Translations under genes and position numbers: made by a program | Part shown: piece by piece, positions 24,844 through 31,634 of the stretch | Layout of the letters: each line of letters starts with the position of its first letter | Position numbering within the stretch: position 1 is the stretch's first letter | Notes under the pieces: model-generated | What the model was told of the DNA's origin: nothing | The model's input: the letters and a program-made list of their open reading frames with translations, nothing else | The model's database searches: none | Assembly: GCF_018139565.1 (NCBI RefSeq) | Contig: NZ_JAGSPK010000002.1 | Span: 558,001-622,000, forward strand | Direction: 5' to 3' | Source of the DNA: Cognatundibacterium rivi | GTDB lineage: Bacteria; Pseudomonadota; Gammaproteobacteria; Burkholderiales; Burkholderiaceae_D | DNA: 64,000 bases

Positions 24844-25035
24844 ATGAAAACACACCACCGCATAGGCCAGCCCGTGACGTTTCACTGCCATATTTTAGGA
24901 AAAGTGCGCGGCAAAATCCTGCGCTTCGTACCCGACGTGAGCAATGGGCAACTGCATGCAGAGCTTGAATTACTACCCCCGCATGCCGCCACACCCATCG
25001 TGACAGAGCCGGTGGTGAATCTGGAGGCAGCATGA
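24844..25035 (+). CDS. Small phage protein, 63 aa
   Basis: A 63-residue beta-rich protein (RIGQPVTFHCHILGKVRGKILRFVPD ... HAELELLPP) whose end (EAA) overlaps the start of the HD-domain gene in the conserved GGCAGCATGA junction. The strand pattern looks like a small SH3- or OB-type barrel. No named family. Confidence 0.6.
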   Translation: MKTHHRIGQPVTFHCHILGKVRGKILRFVPDVSNGQLHAELELLPPHAATPIVTEPVVNLEAA

Positions 25036-25580
25036 AACCTATCATCCTGACGGCAAACGGCTCTTATTTCGATTTACTGGCGCCATCACTTAGCCATATC
25101 GACATTGAAACCATCGCCCATGCGTTATCACATATTTGCCGGTTCACTGGACACACCCGCGAGTTCTATTCTGTCGCACAGCACTGCTACCACGCATCAT
25201 TCATCGTGCCAGAAGAATACGCGCTTGAAGCCTTGCTGCATGATGCAGCTGAGGCGTACATCGGTGACGTAGCAACGCCGCTCAAACGCCAATTGTTTGA
25301 CTACGCCGAAATTGAGCGAAAAGTGGAGCGCGCCATCGCCGAGCGATTTAACTTAACGCTGCCGATGTCCACACACGTGCACCGGGCAGACCAAATCATG
25401 CTGGCAACAGAAAAGCGCGACCTGATGCCAGACAGCGATAACTGGTTCGCTGGCACCGATATTCTGCCGCTGACTGCCAAGCTTGAACCGGTAACACCAA
25501 CGATGGCAAAGCGCATGTTCTTAGATCGCTACCACCATCTGATCGTGTTGAATGAAATTGCTGCGGGAGAAGCAGCATGA
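25032..25580 (+). CDS. HD-domain phosphohydrolase (YfbR-like)
   Basis: A 182-residue HD hydrolase. Metal-binding residues are visible in order: FTGHTREFYSVAQHC(Y)H, EALLHDAAEAYIGDVATPLK with the HD pair, and HRADQIMLATEKRDLMP. Phage and bacterial proteins of this type (YfbR family) dephosphorylate deoxynucleoside monophosphates, so a role in nucleotide pool control during replication is likely. It is part of the right early operon, coupled by overlaps on both sides. Confidence 0.82.
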   Translation: MKPIILTANGSYFDLLAPSLSHIDIETIAHALSHICRFTGHTREFYSVAQHCYHASFIVPEEYALEALLHDAAEAYIGDVATPLKRQLFDYAEIERKVERAIAERFNLTLPMSTHVHRADQIMLATEKRDLMPDSDNWFAGTDILPLTAKLEPVTPTMAKRMFLDRYHHLIVLNEIAAGEAA

Positions 25581-26107
25581 GCAAAAACTCCCAAGCCAAA
25601 CGCATCGCCCGTCAACACAAACGCGGTGGCTTTGACAGAAAAATCAACCCGTTCGGCGGCCTTGGCGTGCTGCAAAAAAACTACTTCGACAACACCATCG
25701 CGCCGCGCAAGCTCGATAGCGATCAGCGTTTCGACATTTCAAAATCAGGCTGGGCGTCGATGCTCGTTATTTTGAAAGACCCCGCTGCAAACGCCGACCA
25801 CTGGGCCGATCTGGTGACCGCTGCCAACCTCGCATTAATGCTGGCAGAGCAAGGTTACGGGCAAGAGCATGAGCCCGTCATCATCCGCGCCCAAGAAGCC
25901 CTCACTCGCATGTACATCCGCGGCATAGAGAAAAACATCTGGCGCCTGGACGGGCAAGGCATTCAAGATATTAAAGACATGCTGCATCTGCATGACCTGC
26001 AATGCGAACACGCCACCAACGGCGACATTCAACAAGCCCTGCGCACGATCACTGACCGCGTGATTAGCGGGAATGTGTTTGAAATAGCGCACCCGGAGGC
26101 AGCATGA
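25577..26107 (+). CDS. Phage early protein, unknown function
   Basis: A 176-residue mainly helical protein. It opens with a basic segment (SQAKRIARQHKRGGFDRKINPFGG) and continues with helices such as HWADLVTAANLALMLAEQGYG and IIRAQEALTRMYIRGIEKNIWRLDG. It overlaps both neighbours by 4 nt in the ATGA style of this operon. Similar proteins occur in beta-proteobacterial prophages but I know no assigned function. Confidence 0.6.
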   Translation: MSKNSQAKRIARQHKRGGFDRKINPFGGLGVLQKNYFDNTIAPRKLDSDQRFDISKSGWASMLVILKDPAANADHWADLVTAANLALMLAEQGYGQEHEPVIIRAQEALTRMYIRGIEKNIWRLDGQGIQDIKDMLHLHDLQCEHATNGDIQQALRTITDRVISGNVFEIAHPEAA

Positions 26108-26397
26108 ACCACTACATGCGCCTACGTACAACAACACGTGAACTGATAGAAATCGGAACGCGTATACAGCAGTCTGGGACACCTGATTTTGGCAATCCAA
26201 TGAAACCTATCATCGGCGCTATCACCAAAATGCAGGAATGTGATAGCGGCATTTTTCTTTTCGTCAAAACAGATGATGGAAATATCGAAAAAGCCCATGT
26301 CAGATTTGATGTTACCTACGGCATACGAATGAATGAATGCGGAATCGTAACGACTATTTTGCAACCTGCACCACGACAACTTGAAATCAATGCATAA
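26104..26397 (+). CDS. Small phage protein, 97 aa
   Basis: A 97-residue protein that starts in the GGCAGCATGA junction. It is beta-rich (IIGAITKMQECDSGIFLFVKTDDGNIEKAHVRFDV) and acidic in the centre. It is 9 bp upstream of the second target gene. I do not recognise it. Confidence 0.55.
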   Translation: MNHYMRLRTTTRELIEIGTRIQQSGTPDFGNPMKPIIGAITKMQECDSGIFLFVKTDDGNIEKAHVRFDVTYGIRMNECGIVTTILQPAPRQLEINA

Positions 26398-26406
26398 GGA
26401 ATAACC

Positions 26407-26781
26407 ATGAGCAAAGCACAATTTCTCGCAGAAAGACAACGCCCCGGCGAAATTTATGCCGGACTGATTCTGGGTAAAAACGGCCAGCCGGATTACCACC
26501 TCTTCTTATTGGAAGCAAAACCAAAAGCATTGCTGGACTGGGCAGATTCCAAAAAGTGGGCAGCAAGTGTTGGCGGCGAATTACCCAACCGCTGCGAGCA
26601 ATCGCTGCTGTTCGCCAACCGCCAAGAACATTTTGAGAAAGACTGGTACTGGTCCAGCGAGCAGAACGCCCGCAACGACGACTACGCCTGGGTGCAGAGC
26701 TTCGGCAGCGGCCTCCAGAGCAGCGGCCGCAAGTCGGGCAAGTATCGCGCTCGCGCCGTCCGCAGAGAATTAATTATTTAA
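26407..26781 (+). CDS. DGR target protein 2 (C-type-lectin-like)
   Basis: A 124-residue protein, the shortest of the four. Residues 15-60 contain GEIYAGLILGKNGQPDYHLFLLEA, a beta-hairpin shared in outline with targets 3 and 4 (EQYVGSIISADG). Then WADSKKWAASVGGELPNRCEQSLLFA, WYWSSEQNAR and the variable segment follow, ending KYRARAVRRELII. AAGGAATAACC precedes the ATG. It has no secretion signal. The variable region is rich in Gly and Ser at the diversified codons (GSGLQSSGRKSG). Confidence 0.87.
   Translation: MSKAQFLAERQRPGEIYAGLILGKNGQPDYHLFLLEAKPKALLDWADSKKWAASVGGELPNRCEQSLLFANRQEHFEKDWYWSSEQNARNDDYAWVQSFGSGLQSSGRKSGKYRARAVRRELII
26661..26766 (+). repeat. DGR variable repeat 2 (VR2)
   Basis: 106 nt without gaps to the template, with 14 differences, all at template adenines (mostly to G). 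One change alters the otherwise fixed Met codon ATG to GTG, as expected of A-specific change rather than selection at designed codons only. Confidence 0.96.
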
Positions 26782-26803
26782 TCATTCAGTCATTCGATTA
26801 ACC

Positions 26804-26818
26804 ACGGGCGCAGCCCGT
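26804..26818 (+). promoter_or_regulatory. Post-VR2 hairpin
   Basis: Identical stem and GCA loop to the hairpin after VR1, also 37 nt beyond the VR end, followed by a T-rich stretch. Confidence 0.75.
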
Positions 26819-26853
26819 TCACGATTTTTTAATTTTATCTACTGGAGCAGACT

Positions 26854-27315
26854 ATGAATATCACGATAGAAGCGATCAAAGAGCAGCATAACAAAGTGGC
26901 AGAAATGATCGCAGCATTCGAAGCGAATGCAAAATTATCCGCCGCATTCCCGATCACAGTCAATTTCCCACGACCGAACGCTGGCGAACAATACGTCGGC
27001 AGCATCATCAGCGCTGACGGAAAAAAACGCGAACACATTATTTTACTTCCAGGCGAACTCACTGGCGACAACTGGGACGATTCCATGACGTGGGCAGCAT
27101 CGATTGGCGGCGAACTGCCTGATCGCGTTGAATCCGCCCTGCTTTTTGCAACATTGAAAGACCAGTTCCACGCAGAAGGGTATTGGACACGTGAGCAGGA
27201 CGCCCACGACGACGGCTACGCCTGGATGCAGAGCTTCATCAGCGGCAACCAGAACGACATCCGCAAGTCGGTCAAGTATCGCGCTCGCGCCGTCCGCAGA
27301 GAATTCATTATTTAG
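26854..27315 (+). CDS. DGR target protein 3 (C-type-lectin-like)
   Basis: A 153-residue protein with GGAG 8 nt before the ATG. Residues 1-45 form an N-terminal helix (ITIEAIKEQHNKVAEMIAAFEANAKLS) that could oligomerise. Residues 45-153 are the lectin-like domain: EQYVGSIISADGKKREHIILLPGE, MTWAASIGGELPDRVESALLFA, YWTREQ and the variable end. Outside the VR it is nearly identical to target 4, a recent tandem duplicate. The tail ends in VRREFII. No signal peptide or membrane segment. Confidence 0.88.
   Translation: MNITIEAIKEQHNKVAEMIAAFEANAKLSAAFPITVNFPRPNAGEQYVGSIISADGKKREHIILLPGELTGDNWDDSMTWAASIGGELPDRVESALLFATLKDQFHAEGYWTREQDAHDDGYAWMQSFISGNQNDIRKSVKYRARAVRREFII
27195..27300 (+). repeat. 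DGR variable repeat 3 (VR3)
   Basis: 106 nt without gaps to the template, with 10 differences, all at template adenines. This is the least diverged of the four, so possibly the most recently rewritten or the least active. Confidence 0.96.
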
Positions 27316-27337
27316 TCATTCAGTCATTCGATTAACC

Positions 27338-27353
27338 ACGGGCGTCAGCCCGT
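27338..27353 (+). promoter_or_regulatory. Post-VR3 hairpin
   Basis: Stem ACGGGC/GCCCGT with a four-base loop (GTCA), 37 nt after the VR. The loop is one base longer than after VR1 and VR2. Confidence 0.75.
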
Positions 27354-27389
27354 TCACGATTTTTTAATTTTTACCTACCGGAGCAGACC

Positions 27390-27851
27390 ATGAATATCAC
27401 GATGGAAGCGATCAAAGAGCAGCACAACAAAGTGGCTGAAATGATCGCAGCATTCGAAGCGAATGCAAAATTATCCGCCGCATTCCCGATCACAGTCAAT
27501 TTCCCACGACCGAACGCTGGCGAACAATACGTCGGCAGCATCATCAGCGCTGACGGAAAAAAACGCGAACACATTATTTTACTGCCAGGCGAACTAACTG
27601 GCGACAACTGGGACGATTCCATGACGTGGGCAGCATCGATTGGCGGCGAACTGCCTGATCGCGTTGAATCTGCCCTACTTTTCGCAACATTGAAAGACCA
27701 GTTCCACGCAGGATGGTATTGGACACGTGAGCAGTACGCCCACTACGACGACTACGCCTGGATGCAGAGCTTCGGCCTCGGCAGCCAGAACTACGGCCTC
27801 AAGTCGGGCAAGTGTCGCGCTCGCGCCGTCCGCAGAGAATTCATTATTTAG
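27390..27851 (+). CDS. DGR target protein 4 (C-type-lectin-like)
   Basis: A 153-residue duplicate of target 3, offset by 536 bp. The first 110 residues differ at one position that I can see (ITIEAIK versus ITMEAIK), while the variable segment differs at most diversified codons. Same domain order: N-terminal helix, beta-hairpin, GGELPDR motif, YWTREQ and variable end. VR4 changes a fixed Tyr codon to Cys near the end (KCRARAV). It is followed by a hairpin and then the Avd gene. Confidence 0.88.
   Translation: MNITMEAIKEQHNKVAEMIAAFEANAKLSAAFPITVNFPRPNAGEQYVGSIISADGKKREHIILLPGELTGDNWDDSMTWAASIGGELPDRVESALLFATLKDQFHAGWYWTREQYAHYDDYAWMQSFGLGSQNYGLKSGKCRARAVRREFII
27731..27836 (+). repeat. DGR variable repeat 4 (VR4)
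   Basis: 106 nt without gaps to the template, with 14 differences, all at template adenines, including one in the TAT codon close to the fixed GC-rich end. Confidence 0.96.
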
Positions 27852-27873
27852 TCATTCAGTCATTCGATTAACC

Positions 27874-27889
27874 ACGGGCGTCAGCCCGT
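27874..27889 (+). promoter_or_regulatory. Post-VR4 hairpin
   Basis: Same stem and GTCA loop as after VR3, 37 nt past the VR, followed by CACGATTTTTTTT, so it may also end transcription before the Avd gene in part. Confidence 0.75.
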
Positions 27890-27907
27890 TCACGATTTTT
27901 TTTCATC

Positions 27908-28303
27908 ATGGCTATTCATACCGCTCTGCCGATCTACAAAGAAGCTTACGAGCTTCTGAAGCTGGCGACGACGATCACCAAAAACATGCCGAAAGATTTT
28001 AAGGCCTCTGTTGGTGGTGAAATTCGTGCACTGTGTGTGCAAAGCGTGCTGCTGATCGCACGCGCCAATGCCGCACAGGACAAGGCACCGCATCTGGCGA
28101 CATTGCTTGAGCAAATTCACGCCGTTGAGATTTTATTTCGCTTGGCAAAAGACATGCGATTTATCTCCACCGGTCAATATGCCAACGCAATTCAAACGAC
28201 AGATGCGATCGGAAAACAGGCTAATGGATGGCGAAAGTCCGCTGTAGCTTCAGCGCCCGTTACATCGATGCCACGGCAGCCTTGTCAGCGCGCTTTAATT
28301 TAA
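27908..28303 (+). CDS. avd: DGR accessory variability determinant (Avd-like four-helix protein)
   Basis: A 131-residue helical protein between the last target gene and the template repeat. Features of Avd proteins are present: an amphipathic N-terminal helix (LPIYKEAYELLKLATTITKNMPKD), a middle rich in small residues (SVGGEIRALCVQSVLLIARANAA) and a third helix (HLATLLEQIHAVEILFRLAKDMRFIS). The C-terminal 25 residues are basic or irregular. Avd forms a barrel-like pentamer that binds the DGR reverse transcriptase and template RNA; its role here is by family. The start codon follows a T-run with no clear ribosome site. Confidence 0.82.
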   Translation: MAIHTALPIYKEAYELLKLATTITKNMPKDFKASVGGEIRALCVQSVLLIARANAAQDKAPHLATLLEQIHAVEILFRLAKDMRFISTGQYANAIQTTDAIGKQANGWRKSAVASAPVTSMPRQPCQRALI

Positions 28304-28446
28304 TCTGGTCATGCCGCTGGGGCAGCAAACCGCCCCACCGCCACGCGCACCACAGATACTGCCGGCACATGCCCGCAAGTCTGGCGCAGTTATTTTATTG
28401 ATCGGCAACCACCTTCGACGAAACGACATAGATAGCATGAATAATC

Positions 28447-28552
28447 GCAGAACGCCCACAACGACGACTACGCCTGGATGCAGAGCTTCAACAACGGCAA
28501 CCAGAACAACAACCACAAGTCGAACAAGTATCGCGCTCGCGCCGTCCGCAGA
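28447..28552 (+). repeat. DGR template repeat (TR)
   Basis: 106 nt with many AAC codons in the phase used by the targets: the reading phase would give Asn at most diversified positions, so A-changes cannot create stop codons at those codons. It ends in a GC-rich, invariant tail. It lies in the Avd-RT gap (28304-28556), as in other DGRs, and ends 4 nt before the RT start codon. There is no hairpin after it, unlike after every VR. The rest of the gap shows no other gene. Confidence 0.95.
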
Positions 28553-28556
28553 TCAA

Positions 28557-29669
28557 ATGGAGCCAGCGAGCCATGATGGGCCTTTGTTTTCAGAACTCGC
28601 GCAAGCCTACTTCGATTGCCGCAAAAACAAGCGCAACTCGCCCAGCGCGTTGGCATTTGAAAGCAATCTTGAGCGTAATTTGATTGCGCTCTATGAAGAA
28701 TTGATCGACGGCAGCTACACACCGGGAAAATCGATTTGCTTCGTCGTGACGCGCCCGAAAGCACGTGAAGTGTGGGCGGCAGATTTTCGTGATCGCATTG
28801 TGCACCACTTGCTTTACAACAAAGTGTCGCCGCGCTTTTACGCCAGCTTTATTGCCGATAGCTGCGCATGCATCCCCGGGCGCGGCACGTTGTATGCCGC
28901 AAACCGGCTGGCCGCAAAAATACGCAGCGCATCGCAGAACTGGTCTAAGCCCACGCTTTATTTGAAATGCGATCTGGCTAATTTTTTCGTCAGCATCGAT
29001 AAACGCATATTGCAAAAACAGCTTGACCAACGCATTACCGAGCCATTTTGGCAGCAACTGACGCACACGATACTCTGGCACGACCCACGCCAGAACGTAG
29101 AGATTCGCGGTGAAAAAGAACTGCTGGCAAAGGTGCCGCAACACAAGCGACTGACCGAGCAACCAGCACACCTTGGTCTGCCGATTGGCAATTTATCCAG
29201 CCAGTTCTTTGCGAACGTGTATTTGAATGCGCTTGACCAGCATATCAAACACCAGATCCGCGCGCGGCATTACATTCGTTATGTTGACGACATCGTGCTG
29301 CTGCATGACTCAGTAGATTGGCTCAACTCGGCGCTGACGGACATTACCCACTGGCTGCCAGCAACGCTGGGCGCGAGACTCAACCCACGCAAAACTATCC
29401 TGCAACCCGTCGCCCGGGGAGTGGATTTTGTTGGCCACGTCATCAGGCCGTGGCACACCACCACACGCAAACGCACTGTCAACGAAGCAACCCACCGCAT
29501 CTCTACCGCGAAACAAAGCGATGTGTTTGCCATGACAAACAGTTACCTAGGGCTGATACGCCAGACAACCGCCAACCATCATCACCAGGCACAAATCGCC
29601 AATGCCGCAAGACGCCGAGGATTTGCGGTGAAGAGTGATTTAACGAAGATTTACGAGAGCCGCGAATGA
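28557..29669 (+). CDS. DGR reverse transcriptase
   Basis: With the ATG at 28557 the protein has 370 residues. RT motifs in order: REVWAADFRDRIVHHLL (residues 70-86), KCDLANFFVSID (137-148, catalytic Asp), LPIGNLSSQFFANVYLN (208-224, the DGR-type motif 4), IRYVDDIVLLH (240-250, catalytic YVDD) and NPRKT...VDFVGHVIRP. The LPIGN(L)SSQ and YVDD signatures separate DGR RTs from retron and group II intron RTs. No endonuclease or maturase domain is present. The frame is open upstream through the template repeat, so a longer N-terminus (for example from 28437) cannot be excluded, but it would be a Thr-rich repeat product. Confidence 0.92.
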   Translation: MEPASHDGPLFSELAQAYFDCRKNKRNSPSALAFESNLERNLIALYEELIDGSYTPGKSICFVVTRPKAREVWAADFRDRIVHHLLYNKVSPRFYASFIADSCACIPGRGTLYAANRLAAKIRSASQNWSKPTLYLKCDLANFFVSIDKRILQKQLDQRITEPFWQQLTHTILWHDPRQNVEIRGEKELLAKVPQHKRLTEQPAHLGLPIGNLSSQFFANVYLNALDQHIKHQIRARHYIRYVDDIVLLHDSVDWLNSALTDITHWLPATLGARLNPRKTILQPVARGVDFVGHVIRPWHTTTRKRTVNEATHRISTAKQSDVFAMTNSYLGLIRQTTANHHHQAQIANAARRRGFAVKSDLTKIYESRE

Positions 29670-29764
29670 TAGAAAAACTGATCCCCTGCGTTGCGGTTGT
29701 ATTTCAAATTTTTATGCTCTGCTGGTGTTTAGTGAGAGCGGTTGAATCAGATAGGAGTAAATGA
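29666..29764 (+). CDS. Small membrane peptide, 32 aa
   Basis: The start ATG at 29666 overlaps the RT stop (ATGA), and the stop overlaps the next start (TGATG). The 32-residue product has one hydrophobic segment (LIPCVAVVFQIFMLCWCLV) followed by a charged end. Tight coupling on both sides supports translation. Function unknown. Confidence 0.45.
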   Translation: MIEKLIPCVAVVFQIFMLCWCLVRAVESDRSK

Positions 29765-30252
29765 TGAGCTACGAACAATTACGTGAGCAGTGCGCACAGA
29801 TCGCTGAGAAGATGCCCGATTTTTCAAGAGATGCGTTTGGACCAGTTCAGCATCGCATTGCTACGACCATCCGCGCCCTGCCGCTGCCTGAAGTGAAGCA
29901 AGAGCCTATTTATCTGATTTACAAATGTTCATACCCTTCCGGTGTTTGGATTGTCGCCACAAAAGAAGCGTATGAACGTAACTTAAAAGGTGGTTGGAGA
30001 GTCCGATTAGCTTACGAGTCGCATCCAAGTGTTGAAGCCCTGCAAAAAGAGAACGAGCAACTGCAAAGCAATATTCAAAAAATACAAAAACTGCTGTCTG
30101 ACGATGGCTATGCAATCAGTTTTCAGACATTTGGGCAGTACCGCTCGGCGTTGATTAAAGAGTTAAAAGGTAGCACGCAATGCAGATGCAAGGAACTGGG
30201 GGACTTCTGCAATGGCGAGCATCATCCACTTTGTAATGGAGGCGCAGCATGA
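29764..30252 (+). CDS. Phage early protein, unknown function
   Basis: A 162-residue protein starting in the TGATG junction after GGAG. It has a helical N-terminus, a strand-rich middle (PIYLIYKCSYPSGVWIVATKEAYERNLKGG), a coiled-coil segment (ALQKENEQLQSNIQKIQKLL) and a Cys-rich end (CRCKELGDFCNGEHHPLCNGG) that may bind zinc. It ends in the GGCGCAGCATGA junction. No family recognised. Confidence 0.55.
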   Translation: MSYEQLREQCAQIAEKMPDFSRDAFGPVQHRIATTIRALPLPEVKQEPIYLIYKCSYPSGVWIVATKEAYERNLKGGWRVRLAYESHPSVEALQKENEQLQSNIQKIQKLLSDDGYAISFQTFGQYRSALIKELKGSTQCRCKELGDFCNGEHHPLCNGGAA

Positions 30253-30578
30253 GTAACTTTCAATACGTGCGTAATCAATATAGTGTCCCAGCAGTGCTTG
30301 GACGCCGTGTGACTGTATCAGGCAAACCCGGCATTATCGCTGCCGATCGCGGCCACTATATCGGTGTTAATTTTGACTCAGACAAGCCGGGAGTAATTCA
30401 CAACTGCCATCCGACAAGTGAAGTGAAATATGGTGATATGGGCGTGGTGCGCAAACCTAGCCGCTATGCAGCTCGATATGACCGCTTCTTAGAATACGGC
30501 GATGGTTTTGACTCGTTTATTGATTTTTGTCGATGGGATGCGATGCCGGAGCGTAGCTGGAATGGCGGTGCAGCATGA
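30249..30578 (+). CDS. Phage early protein, 109 aa
   Basis: A 109-residue protein containing VLGRRVTVSGKPGIIAADRGHYIGVNFDSDKPG, a small beta-barrel-like pattern (possibly KOW/SH3-like), followed by a Tyr/Phe/Asp-rich C-terminal part. It starts and ends in the conserved gene junction. Function unknown. Confidence 0.55.
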   Translation: MSNFQYVRNQYSVPAVLGRRVTVSGKPGIIAADRGHYIGVNFDSDKPGVIHNCHPTSEVKYGDMGVVRKPSRYAARYDRFLEYGDGFDSFIDFCRWDAMPERSWNGGAA

Positions 30579-30979
30579 GCAAGTACACATTGGATCCATG
30601 CCCATTCTGTGGCGAACAACCCGAGATTAATCATATAGAAGCCCATAGTCATTCTTTCCAGATTGATGGCTTCAAAATGCCAGACCATCCGGGGTCATGT
30701 GTCATCGAATGCGCCTGCGGCGCTGGATTAATTGATTCAGACTTTAATACGGTCGCGACGCGCTGGAATACTCGCGCTATGCCACTACCGGAAGTGACAA
30801 TAATAGAAATCAACACCGAGGTACTACGCAAAGAGAATGATCGGTTGCGTGATGCACTAGAGAAATGTAGTCACCTTGCTGTCGGTGGACTATGTCAAAT
30901 GACACACGGCGGAACGCGAGCATTCTGCGAAGACATCAAGCTACATGTGGCAGATGTATTGAAAGGCGGTGCAGCATGA
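30575..30979 (+). CDS. Lar-type restriction alleviation / zinc-finger protein
   Basis: A 134-residue protein. Its N-terminus has the Lar pattern: LDPCPFCGEQPEI, then CVIECACGAG, and the closing ATRWNTR. Lar proteins of the Rac prophage modulate host type I restriction. A Leu/Glu/Lys-rich helix (TEVLRKENDRLRDALEKCS) follows. It ends KGGAA with the conserved junction. The family call is good; the effect on a host restriction system is unproven. Confidence 0.75.
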   Translation: MSKYTLDPCPFCGEQPEINHIEAHSHSFQIDGFKMPDHPGSCVIECACGAGLIDSDFNTVATRWNTRAMPLPEVTIIEINTEVLRKENDRLRDALEKCSHLAVGGLCQMTHGGTRAFCEDIKLHVADVLKGGAA

Positions 30980-31317
30980 GTTGGTCGATTGGATACGATC
31001 GTCACTGGAACCGCGACATTGGATATGGAGTTCCTGCAATTTGTGACCACCCTGAATGCAATGAAAAAATTGATCGCGGCCTTTCATACGTTTGCATGAG
31101 TGAAGAGCCTCATGGTGGCGATGGTTGCGGTCTTTATTTCTGCTGGAAACATTTAACAACATGCGGCTGTGAGCGCTGCGCTGCTGGGGACCCACCATTC
31201 CAACCAAAACCAGATTCATCTGAATGGGTTGAATGGAAGCTCACTGATGAAAGCTGGGCGCAATGGCGCGCAGAAAATCCAGACGAGGTAGCTAAATTGA
31301 AAGGCGGTGCAGCATGA
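30976..31317 (+). CDS. Cys/His-rich phage protein, 113 aa
   Basis: The ATG at 30976 in the junction gives 113 residues. It contains CDHPECNEKIDRGLSYVC, GDGCGLYFCWKHL and TCGCERC, at least two zinc-binding clusters, then an acidic Trp-rich tail (EWVEWKLTDESWAQW). It looks like a small zinc-finger protein. No named family. Confidence 0.6.
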   Translation: MSWSIGYDRHWNRDIGYGVPAICDHPECNEKIDRGLSYVCMSEEPHGGDGCGLYFCWKHLTTCGCERCAAGDPPFQPKPDSSEWVEWKLTDESWAQWRAENPDEVAKLKGGAA

Positions 31318-31634
31318 ATGCCGAAGTTGCTGATAGACGAATTTTAAATTACCCACTATTTGAAGGTGATTTTGGCGAGCCAAATGACAGGATTATCGCA
31401 AACAAAATGGTAATAGCCGCAAAGAATCATCAATGCTTCAATTGTTTTGGAGCCATTGTAAAGAATGAACGGCATCGACATCATGTAGGCATGTACGGCG
31501 GCAAATCCCCTTTTCACTATCGATACTGCTCAGAATGTTGCAAAGCAATGGCAGAGTTTGACGAAGAGAAACTGGCGCAACGATATTCCAATGGCAGAAA
31601 GGCTTTGGAAAAATCGAAAGGCGGTGCAGCATGA
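31314..31634 (+). CDS. Cys/His-rich phage protein, 106 aa
   Basis: A 106-residue protein with HQCFNCFGAI, NERHRHHVGMYGG and RYCSECCKAMAEFDE, a probable zinc-binding fold like several phage early proteins. It ends KGGAA in the conserved junction, overlapping the excisionase-like start. Function unknown. Confidence 0.6.
   Translation: MNAEVADRRILNYPLFEGDFGEPNDRIIANKMVIAAKNHQCFNCFGAIVKNERHRHHVGMYGGKSPFHYRYCSECCKAMAEFDEEKLAQRYSNGRKALEKSKGGAA

Noticed and set aside
24813-27889. The four hairpins as simple transcription terminators only
   Set aside because: Each has a T-rich follower, so some termination is possible, but exact 37-nt spacing and absence after the TR point to a DGR role. Both functions may coexist.
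28311-28556. Extended N-terminus of the reverse transcriptase from 28311
   Set aside because: The residues are a Thr/Pro-rich read-through of the template repeat and unlike any RT N-terminus. The ATG at 28557 gives a normal DGR-RT length.
28557-29669. Retron or group II intron reverse transcriptase
   Set aside because: There is no msr/msd-like structure, no maturase or endonuclease domain, and the motif LPIGNLSSQ with adjacent Avd, TR and VRs is DGR-specific.
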